DNA from: an uncultured Candidatus Saccharibacteria bacterium
Lineage (GTDB): Bacteria; Patescibacteriota; Saccharimonadia; Saccharimonadales; Saccharimonadaceae
NCBI GenBank assembly: GCA_938041555.1
Contig: CALIAC010000029.1
Coordinates: forward strand, 1-13,545
Length of the DNA: 13,545 bases
Reading direction: 5' to 3'
Shown here: in pieces, positions 7,665-12,880 of the stretch
Layout: each line of letters starts with the position of its first letter
Position numbering within the stretch: position 1 is the first letter of the stretch
Position numbers and translations under genes: made by a program
The notes under the pieces: model-generated
The model's database searches: none
Told to the model about the DNA's origin: nothing
What the model saw: the letters and a program-made list of their open reading frames with translations, nothing else

Positions 7665-7887
7665 TAGTATTCTACAAACAATAATGATTGGCTCGGCCAT
7701 CTTGATGGTCCTGGCTATTTTGCTTCAGCAGCGTGGTGCGACGCTTGGTGCAGGCTTTGGTGCCTCGGGTGAGCTCTATACCACGCGGCGCGGCCTAGAC
7801 AAGAACCTCTTTGAGGCGACGATATTCTTGGCTGTTACCTTTGTTGGGTCTATTTTGGCGGCACTCTTGTTGCCGTCTGCGGGGTAG
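7654..7887 (+). CDS. secG: Preprotein translocase subunit SecG
   Basis: SecG is the small accessory subunit of the SecYEG channel. The 77-residue product has two membrane segments (about 7-24 and 53-73) joined by the SecG loop, with LLQQRGATLGAGFGASGE at about 23-40. The start at 7654 is chosen over an in-frame ATG at 7630 because AGGAGG (7642-7647) lies 6 bases upstream and the N-terminus then fits the family. The gene overlaps the yvlD-like gene and is 3 bases from the solute-binding protein, so the three are translated from one message. Positioning it before an exported protein fits its role in secretion. Confidence 0.92.
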   Translation: MNLDSILQTIMIGSAILMVLAILLQQRGATLGAGFGASGELYTTRRGLDKNLFEATIFLAVTFVGSILAALLLPSAG

Positions 7888-7890
7888 GGC

Positions 7891-9753
7891 ATGACAGATC
7901 GGCAGGAGAAGCACCTCCAGCGCCGTGAGACCTCGTCGGCAGTTGTGCCTCAGGAGGACGAGTCGCTCCGAGCAGCCAAAGCAGCGAAATCGGTACCATC
8001 TCGCCGCAAGAAGCCACGCCGCGACCTCAAGCAGCTCGAAGATAGCGCGACGCGCCACGTTGGCAAGTTCTTAGGGAGCCGCTTCGAGAGTTTGCGTCGA
8101 GCCCGGCGGCGGGTTGTGCTGTGGCTTATCCTCATTGCAGTGATTTTGCTTGGCATTATTGCTCAGATCTTTATCCGCCGCGACGCAACGACGGCAACTG
8201 GTGGGACCGGCGGGACGTATATCGAGGGGGCGCTAGGCCCGATTGAGACGCTTAATCCACTCTTTGCAACCAGCAGTGCCGAGCTTTCGGCCAGCCAACT
8301 CATGTTTTCCTCGCTCTATCATTACGACGCCAAAGGTTCGCTCCACACAGATGTTGCAACGAGTCTTGCCTATAACGAAGCGAGCAAAACCTACACCGCT
8401 CAATTGCGTGATGACGTCCGCTGGCACGATGGGCATAAGCTCACTGCCAAGGATGTTGTCTTCACGATCAACCTTATCAAGAACCCGGCGGTGCGCTCGC
8501 CCTTGCGTGTCAACTGGGTCGACGTCCAGGCTAAGGCGGTCAACGATACTACTGTGCAGTTTGTGCTACCTGCAACGTATGCTGCCTTCCCCCATGCATT
8601 GACCTTCCCAATTTTACCTGAACATATGCTAGGCTCAGCAACGCCAAGCTCAATGCGCCAGGCACCATTTAATCATTCGCCAGTTGGTAGTGGACCGTTT
8701 AAGTTCCAGATTTTGCAATCGACCAACAATGCTCGCCGGCCAAAGACAGTGCATGTCGTTGCCTTTGATGGCTACTATGGTGGCCGACCCAAGCTCGATC
8801 GCTTCGAGCTCCAAGCTTATAGCACGCAGCAAGATATTGTCTCGGCTTTGCAAGCTGGTGAGTTGAGTGGCGCAACCGACCTCTCCGTTGTGATGCGCAA
8901 AGATATTCCACGCAACCAATACACTACAACCACTGTACCAACCGACCGCGGGGTGTATTTGCTCATGAATAATACCAACCCCATCCTGAAAGATCGCGCG
9001 GTGCGCAAAGCCCTCCAGCTGGGCACCAACACCGCTGCGATTCGCACCTCGCTGGGTGAGGGGGTGCAGCGCCTCGATGGGCCATTTATCCCCAGTCAGC
9101 TTGGTGGTATCAATACGCCATCCGCAGATAAGCATGACCAAGCGAAAGCCGCTGCAATGCTGGACGAAGCAGGCTGGAAGCTCGCTGATGGCAGCAAAGT
9201 TCGCAGCAAAGATGGCCAAAAGCTGGAGATTATGATCACCACCACGAAGGGCGCGGAGTACGAAGCAGTCCTTGCCAAGGTAATGGAGCAGTGGCAGCAG
9301 CTTGGCGTGGCGGTGACGCAGCAGGTGATCGACCGCTCGGCGACGTCATCTACCTTTGTCCAAGGGACATTGCAGGGGCGAAGCTACGATGTTTTGCTCT
9401 ATGAGCTAGCGATTGGTGCCGACCCCGATGTCTACGCCTACTGGCACTCCTCTCAGACTGGCTACCAGGGCTATAACTTCGTCAATTACACGAGTCGCAC
9501 TGCAGATGCCGCATTGGCCAGCGCCCGTACGCGCCTCGAGCCCAAGCTGCGTGCCGCCAAGTACAAAGCGTTTGCCGAACAGTGGTATAGTGACGTGCCG
9601 GCGATTGGTCTCTATCGGTCGGCTAGTGTGTATGCCACGGGCCCTGGTGTACAGGCCATCCAGCAGGGCGATACGCTCGTTTCGGGCGCAGATCGCTACG
9701 CAGATATCCTTCGCTGGACGGTTACCACCCGAGATGTTTACAAAACCCCCTAA
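7891..9753 (+). CDS. ABC transporter substrate-binding protein, family 5 (peptide/oligopeptide type), membrane-anchored
   Basis: Family 5 solute-binding proteins capture peptides, or sometimes nickel or sugars, for ABC importers. The 620-residue product shows the family block RDDVRWHDGHKLTAKDVVFT (about 173-192). It also has LNPLFATSSAELSASQLMFSS-type sequence near 121-141, and later RAVRKALQLGTN and the KAAAMLDEAGWKLADGS segment typical of the family. Instead of a lipoprotein signal it has about 70 cytoplasmic residues rich in Arg/Lys, then one membrane helix (about 75-95) and no lipobox Cys. The binding domain should therefore sit outside, tethered by the N-terminal helix. It follows secG by 3 bases with only a weak Shine-Dalgarno-like GTAGGG. 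No permease or ATPase gene is in the window. Confidence 0.92.
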   Translation: MTDRQEKHLQRRETSSAVVPQEDESLRAAKAAKSVPSRRKKPRRDLKQLEDSATRHVGKFLGSRFESLRRARRRVVLWLILIAVILLGIIAQIFIRRDATTATGGTGGTYIEGALGPIETLNPLFATSSAELSASQLMFSSLYHYDAKGSLHTDVATSLAYNEASKTYTAQLRDDVRWHDGHKLTAKDVVFTINLIKNPAVRSPLRVNWVDVQAKAVNDTTVQFVLPATYAAFPHALTFPILPEHMLGSATPSSMRQAPFNHSPVGSGPFKFQILQSTNNARRPKTVHVVAFDGYYGGRPKLDRFELQAYSTQQDIVSALQAGELSGATDLSVVMRKDIPRNQYTTTTVPTDRGVYLLMNNTNPILKDRAVRKALQLGTNTAAIRTSLGEGVQRLDGPFIPSQLGGINTPSADKHDQAKAAAMLDEAGWKLADGSKVRSKDGQKLEIMITTTKGAEYEAVLAKVMEQWQQLGVAVTQQVIDRSATSSTFVQGTLQGRSYDVLLYELAIGADPDVYAYWHSSQTGYQGYNFVNYTSRTADAALASARTRLEPKLRAAKYKAFAEQWYSDVPAIGLYRSASVYATGPGVQAIQQGDTLVSGADRYADILRWTVTTRDVYKTP

Positions 9754-9766
9754 CATGCGGTATAAT
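9737..9766 (+). promoter_or_regulatory. tRNA-Leu promoter
   Basis: TTTACA (9737-9742) and a perfect TATAAT (9761-9766) are separated by 18 bases. The -35 and spacer overlap the end of the upstream coding gene. The predicted start, about 9772-9773, coincides with the first base of an inverted repeat that brackets the tRNA. Confidence 0.7.
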
Positions 9767-9771
9767 CAACA

Positions 9772-9893
9772 GTGTCGCGAGATATGCGGACGTGGCGGAA
9801 TTGGTAGACGCGTCAGCTTGAGGGGCTGGTGAGCATTGCGCTCGTGGAAGTTCAAGTCTTCTCGTCCGCACCAGATATGATGCCTCGCGACAC
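9772..9893 (+). repeat. Inverted repeat bracketing tRNA-Leu (pre-tRNA leader/trailer pairing)
   Basis: GTGTCGCGAG (9772-9781) is the exact reverse complement of CTCGCGACAC (9884-9893). ATAT (9782-9785) can also pair with ATAT (9875-9878), leaving a 5-base bulge. The 5' leader and 3' trailer of the precursor can thus form a helix of 10 + 4 bp stacked on the acceptor stem. Confidence 0.7.
9786..9873 (+). tRNA. tRNA-Leu (anticodon GAG)
   Basis: The acceptor stem GCGGACG (9786-9792) pairs with CGTCCGC (9863-9869), with discriminator A and encoded CCA (9871-9873). The D-loop TTGGTAGA is present. The anticodon stem TCAGC/GCTGG encloses loop TTGAGGG, giving anticodon GAG for CUC/CUU. A long variable arm (class II) is seen before the T-arm, as required for leucine. 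Confidence 0.95.
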
Positions 9894-9897
9894 ATCA

Positions 9898-9928
9898 GCA
9901 CCACCAAGACGGTGGTGTTTTGCTTTTT
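9898..9928 (+). terminator. Intrinsic terminator after tRNA-Leu
   Basis: CACCACC (9899-9905) pairs with GGTGGTG (9911-9917) around a 5-base loop. It is followed by TTTTGCTTTTT. The position 25 bases after the tRNA CCA indicates a single-tRNA transcript. Confidence 0.85.
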
Positions 9929-10219
9929 GTAAATAACAATAGGGGGGAGATCTTGTATTAAGATACTTGTACGAGCACTTTGCTTGGGTGCTTTGACGCT
10001 TGCATTAACTGGACATTTCTCCAGATGAAGCGTAAGAGTCATAGAGTGCTTGAACCATAAAAGTGCGATAATTAATCGGCGAACTGCTTGTGTTTTGCAA
10101 AAGGGTGGTGCATAATAAAGACAAGCTGGTACGCAAAAAGGGGTACCGTTGCGTCCAAACACAAACATCGTGCCAAAACAAACATTGTGCCCCAGGGTGG
10201 GCGCGTAGCAGCTACCGGT
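9929..10219 (+). other. Gene-less but structured segment between two terminators; possible noncoding RNA or short ORF
   Basis: No recognised gene lies here, although a strong terminator follows. Inverted repeats visible on the + strand are ATCTT/AAGAT (9950-9964), AGCAC/GTGCT (9974-9992), and a nested pair ACGCTT/AAGCGT (9996-10001 with 10028-10033) enclosing CTGGA/TCCAG (10009-10024). Further ones are GCTTGT/ACAAGC (10086-10091 with 10121-10126) and ACGCAA/TTGCGT (10131-10136 with 10149-10154). An extended -10 (TGC + GATAAT, 10064-10072) would start a transcript of about 170 bases ending at 10250. A 38-codon frame from GTG 10105 or 10108 to TAA 10219-10221 is basic, with three Cys, but has no well-spaced Shine-Dalgarno. 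Motifs of RNase P RNA, tmRNA and SRP RNA were not found. The identity is unknown. Confidence 0.35.
10162..10191 (+). repeat. Two 13-base direct repeats, 17-base period
   Basis: CAAACATCGTGCC (10162-10174) recurs as CAAACATTGTGCC (10179-10191) with one difference and a 4-base spacer AAAA. The period is 17, not a multiple of three, which argues against a coding repeat. Confidence 0.6.
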
Positions 10220-10250
10220 AAATCACCTCTAGTCAAAGAGGTGATTTTTT
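10220..10250 (+). terminator. Strong intrinsic terminator without a recognised upstream gene
   Basis: An 11-bp perfect stem (10220-10230 with 10237-10247; core AATCACCTCT/AGAGGTGATT) has a 6-base loop and runs into TTTTTT (10245-10250). It is the best terminator in the window. It implies a + strand transcript ending here in addition to tRNA-Leu, whose own terminator is 290 bases upstream. Confidence 0.85.
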
Positions 10251-10265
10251 GCTATAGTCTATAGC
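10250..10265 (+). promoter_or_regulatory. tRNA-Ala/tRNA-Val promoter inside a palindrome
   Basis: TGC + TATAGT (10253-10258) is an extended -10 immediately after the preceding terminator's T-run. It lies within the perfect inverted repeat GCTATAG-T-CTATAGC (10251-10265). The start would be near 10265, about 5 bases before the tRNA-Ala 5' end. Confidence 0.55.
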
Positions 10266-10269
10266 AGAC

Positions 10270-10346
10270 GGGGCATTAGCTCATTTGGCTAGAGCGCTTC
10301 GCTGGCAGCGAAGAGGTGACCAGTTCGAATCTGGTATGCTCCACCA
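10270..10346 (+). tRNA. tRNA-Ala (anticodon GGC)
   Basis: Acceptor GGGGCAT (10270-10276) pairs with ATGCTCC (10336-10342), including the G3:U70 wobble that is the alanine identity element. The anticodon stem CTTCG/CGAAG encloses loop CTGGCAG, giving GGC for GCC/GCU codons. The T-loop TTCGAAT is canonical and CCA is encoded (10344-10346). One base separates it from the next tRNA, so both are on one transcript. Confidence 0.96.
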
Positions 10347-10347
10347 T

Positions 10348-10424
10348 GGATCTTTAGCTCAGTTGGCTAGAGCGCACGATTCACATTCGTGAGGTCGCAG
10401 GTTCGAATCCTGCAAGATCCACCA
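10348..10424 (+). tRNA. tRNA-Val (anticodon CAC)
   Basis: Acceptor GGATCTT (10348-10354) pairs with AAGATCC (10414-10420) and CCA is encoded (10422-10424). The anticodon stem CACGA/TCGTG encloses loop TTCACAT, giving CAC for GUG. The T-loop TTCGAAT is canonical. It is processed from a tandem transcript with tRNA-Ala(GGC). Confidence 0.95.
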
Positions 10425-10483
10425 TTTTGAGATTATTCCCCTTCTGGTGTTGAGTCATAATCAGCATTAGTTAAGGCCTGAGG

Positions 10484-10513
10484 TAAGCGAGGATACATCT
10501 CGCTTATTTTTTT
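10484..10513 (+). terminator. Intrinsic terminator of the tRNA-Ala/Val transcript
   Basis: TAAGCGAG (10484-10491) pairs with CTCGCTTA (10499-10506) around a 7-base loop and is followed by seven T (10507-10513). It separates the tRNA pair from the unknown gene starting at 10542. Confidence 0.88.
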
Positions 10514-10541
10514 ATTAATAATAACGAAGTAGGGAGCTATC

Positions 10542-11267
10542 ATGTCAAAACTATCAGATCTATGGAAAAATGATCCAAATGTAACACCAGATTCTCAATG
10601 GTGGAATCACTTAGTGGATCAGTCGCTCACGGTAGCGACAAACGACGCATATCATCGATGTGTCGTTGAATTAAACGATGCTTTTGTCTATTCGGCAATA
10701 GCCGCCGAAGAGCAGAGAGTAGGGTATCGGTTAGCAGCCCCTCATTATTTTGAGGCACTTATTCATGCAGAGATGATGACTGAAGCGTTTGAGCAAGTGG
10801 ACCCCAATTGCGCTTCTAGAAACCCCAAGGCATTTGACTACGAATCACTTCGTGATGCTATAGAAAATGTCACAACGAAACTCGAATCTAGAATCGAGTC
10901 GCAATTTGCTCAAAACAAAATCTGCAAGAACATGGATTACCTGTTTAGCGATTGGCTAGTCAAGTTAACTGATAACGTCTCGAAGTACTCAGCTAAATGG
11001 TTTGACGAGGATTACGAATGGGAGCACCATGATAACTATGCAACAAGCTTCGACGAGGGGCAAAGCGTTCTCGCATTCCTCGCAAGATCCATAGAACGTG
11101 ATGCTATCCGCGACAAAGACTTCATCAGTCAAATCTCAACATATAACGACAGAATGTCTGAATTCGAAGAACGTCTCCGTCCACTCTTGCCAAAATTACG
11201 GGATCTTGAATTCGATAGTTTTCAACAAGACAACTTGGCTCCGGAGTGGCGGTGGTGGAGACACTAG
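10542..11267 (+). CDS. Hypothetical protein, AT-richer than its neighbours
   Basis: I do not recognise a family. The 241-residue protein is soluble, acidic and probably all-helical, with no signal peptide or membrane segment. It has nine Trp (8, 20, 21, 138, 153, 160, 236, 238, 239) and an aromatic C-terminus PEWRWWRH. Two long charged helices are suggested at about 100-125 and 180-222. The start is well supported: AGGGAG (10531-10536) lies 5 bases before ATG. The base composition is visibly lower in G+C than the flanking genes. It uses AGA (for example in EEQRV, CASRN, LESRI, LARSI) and TTA codons repeatedly, which typA and the murF-like gene avoid. It sits alone between tRNA-Val and the opposing tRNA-Ala(CGC), a common place for acquired genes, but no integrase or att duplication is visible. 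Transfer is an inference. Confidence 0.8.
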   Translation: MSKLSDLWKNDPNVTPDSQWWNHLVDQSLTVATNDAYHRCVVELNDAFVYSAIAAEEQRVGYRLAAPHYFEALIHAEMMTEAFEQVDPNCASRNPKAFDYESLRDAIENVTTKLESRIESQFAQNKICKNMDYLFSDWLVKLTDNVSKYSAKWFDEDYEWEHHDNYATSFDEGQSVLAFLARSIERDAIRDKDFISQISTYNDRMSEFEERLRPLLPKLRDLEFDSFQQDNLAPEWRWWRH

Positions 11268-11299
11268 ATATTACCAGCTCTCAGCTATATCGTCATTAC

Positions 11300-11330
11300 A
11301 AAAAATAGCGACGGGAATATAGTCCGCCGC
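11300..11330 (-). terminator. Intrinsic terminator after tRNA-Ala(CGC)
   Basis: On the - strand GCGGCGG (11324-11330) pairs with CCGTCGC (11308-11314), 7 bp with one G-U. A TATTTTTT run (down to 11300) follows. It lies 21 bases beyond the tRNA 3' end. Confidence 0.7.
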
Positions 11331-11350
11331 AATAAAGAAATAATAACACC

Positions 11351-11426
11351 TGGTGGAGATAGAGGGATTCAAACCCTCGACCTCAGCAATGCGAATGCTG
11401 CGCTCTATCAACTGAGCTATATCCCC
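11351..11426 (-). tRNA. tRNA-Ala (anticodon CGC)
   Basis: Read on -, acceptor GGGGATA pairs with TATCTCC, again with the G3:U70 alanine identity pair. Discriminator A and encoded CCA follow (3' end at 11351). The anticodon stem CAGCA/TGCTG encloses loop TTCGCAT, giving CGC for GCG. The T-arm GAGGG-TTTGAAT-CCCTC is intact. Confidence 0.95.
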
Positions 11427-11490
11427 ACGGCCTCTTCTATTCAAGCATAAACCAGCGGGAGAATCAACCAGTAGCATTCCCGCCTGTTTC

Positions 11491-11499
11491 TGATAAAAT
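11491..11499 (+). promoter_or_regulatory. Extended -10 promoter of the murF-like gene
   Basis: TGA + TAAAAT (11494-11499) gives an extended -10 only 6 bases from the ATG at 11506, so the transcript should start at or next to the start codon. The AAGGA inside that gap is too close to the ATG for a normal Shine-Dalgarno. Just upstream, GCGGG (11455-11459) can pair with CCCGC (11479-11483), a possible operator or the remains of a terminator. Confidence 0.5.
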
Positions 11500-11505
11500 A
11501 AGGAT

Positions 11506-12816
11506 ATGTTCAAAAAGTTTATCCAAAAGCGGCTCGAGACGTATGTGAGCCGGTATTTTCAAGCCCATCCAGAGGTTAAGTTGATCGTCGTGGTGGGGAG
11601 CGTGGGCAAGACGAGCACCAAGCGAGCGGTGGCTACCTTGCTATCGCAGCGCTACCGTGTGCGCATGCTTGATAACAACCATAACACCAATCTCTCAGCA
11701 CCGTGTGGCATTCTTGGTGTGACCTACCCTAGCAAGGTGCATAGCATTGGGGCCTGGCTCAAGGTGTTTGCAGCGGCCCGACGACGGGTTGCTCAGCCAG
11801 CTGACGTTGATGTGATTGTCCAAGAGCTTGGCACTGATCGGCCAGGGGAGATTGCCGACTTTGGCCGCTACCTCCGGCCCGACCTTGCCTTAGTGACGGC
11901 AGTAACACCAGAGCATATGGAGTTCTTTGGCTCGATTGAAGCAGTCGCGCAAGAGGAGCTCTCCGTGACGCAGTATGCACGTCGAGTGCTGATTAACCGT
12001 GATGATATTGAGGGGCGCTTTGCTGACCTGATTGCTACTCCACACTTTAGTACATATGGCACAACTGGCCTCGCTGAGTATCGCTTCGAACAGCAGAACT
12101 TTGACGCTGAAGTGGGCTATCGGGGAGGGATTATTGCTCCACCAAACATTGCTCAGCCATTCGCGGCGGCCATTAATGTGGTGGGCGAGCACAGCCTACG
12201 GCCGATCGTTGGTGCCGTCGCAGCGGCCTTGCTTTATGGCTGCACACCAGATGAAGTAGTGAAGGGTCTTGCGCTCATCAAGCCTGTCCCCGGGCGGATG
12301 AACCCGCTGCTGGGCCTTGGCGATACAACAATTATCGACGATACATACAACTCCAGCCCGGCTGCCGCGCTGGCTGCTTTGCAGACGCTCTACAGCTTTG
12401 CACAGGCACCGCAGCGGATCGCTATCCTTGGTGACATGAATGAGCTCGGTGCCTCGAGTCAGGCCGAGCACGAGAAGCTGGGCATGGCGTGCGACTCGCA
12501 TTTGCTTGATTGGGTGGTGACGGTTGGCGGCGAGGCAGAGAAGTATCTTGCGCCCGCTGCCCGTCGGCGTGGCTGCCAGGTGAAGGTATGCCGTAATGCG
12601 ATCGAGGCAGGGCAATTTGTCCGTTCGGTGGCACGGCCTGGTGCAGTGATTCTTGCTAAGGGGTCACAAGGTGGGATATTCCTTGAAGAGGCGGTTAAGA
12701 TCCTCTGTGTCCTGAGCGAAGATACCGAGCTGGTGCGTCAATCACTCGCCTGGCAGGCCATCAAAGCGCCGTATTTTTCGGAGTACGAGAACTTCTTTGA
12801 CGGGCCAAGCCAGTAG
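11506..12816 (+). CDS. MurF-like Mur ligase (UDP-MurNAc-tripeptide:D-Ala-D-Ala ligase type)
   Basis: MurF adds D-Ala-D-Ala to the UDP-MurNAc peptide in the cytoplasm, using ATP. The 436-residue protein has P-loop GSVGKTST (31-38), the NHNTNLSAPCG substrate/switch region (58-68), ELGTDRPGEI (107-116), TPEHMEFFGS (134-143) and PGRMNPL (262-268). The MurF-type DDTYNSSP (278-285), GDMNELG (309-315) and AKGSQGG (384-390) follow. The P-loop lies at residue 31, compared with about 107 in E. coli MurF. The separate N-terminal UDP-binding domain is therefore absent, replaced by a short basic helix. Some cytoplasmic Mur-like ligases with other substrates share this core, so the substrate is not certain, but MurF is the closest motif match. 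A leaderless start is likely. Confidence 0.85.
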   Translation: MFKKFIQKRLETYVSRYFQAHPEVKLIVVVGSVGKTSTKRAVATLLSQRYRVRMLDNNHNTNLSAPCGILGVTYPSKVHSIGAWLKVFAAARRRVAQPADVDVIVQELGTDRPGEIADFGRYLRPDLALVTAVTPEHMEFFGSIEAVAQEELSVTQYARRVLINRDDIEGRFADLIATPHFSTYGTTGLAEYRFEQQNFDAEVGYRGGIIAPPNIAQPFAAAINVVGEHSLRPIVGAVAAALLYGCTPDEVVKGLALIKPVPGRMNPLLGLGDTTIIDDTYNSSPAAALAALQTLYSFAQAPQRIAILGDMNELGASSQAEHEKLGMACDSHLLDWVVTVGGEAEKYLAPAARRRGCQVKVCRNAIEAGQFVRSVARPGAVILAKGSQGGIFLEEAVKILCVLSEDTELVRQSLAWQAIKAPYFSEYENFFDGPSQ

Positions 12817-12833
12817 CGTTAATACGCGATTTA

Positions 12834-12842
12834 TGGTATATT
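12834..12842 (+). promoter_or_regulatory. Extended -10 promoter of the last gene
   Basis: TGG + TATATT (12837-12842) forms an extended -10. The start would be near 12849, leaving a leader of about 32 bases containing GGAG (12870-12873), 7 bases before the ATG. Confidence 0.45.
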
Positions 12843-12880
12843 TGTAGTTATGAGATTAGTCCATTAAGCGGAGAACTATT

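Noticed and set aside
9722..10168. 148-codon open frame on the - strand
   Set aside because: It runs antisense through tRNA-Leu and its terminator; the segment resembling TRRLELPRAQ is the familiar false translation of a tRNA gene.
9929..10250. tmRNA, RNase P RNA or SRP RNA
   Set aside because: No tRNA-like ends with tag frame, no RNase P core motif such as GAGGAAAGTCC, and no SRP GGAAGG/AGCAG apical pattern.
10425..11350. Integrative element inserted at a tRNA gene
   Set aside because: No integrase gene and no duplicated tRNA 3' end flank the AT-richer gene; both tRNAs are intact.
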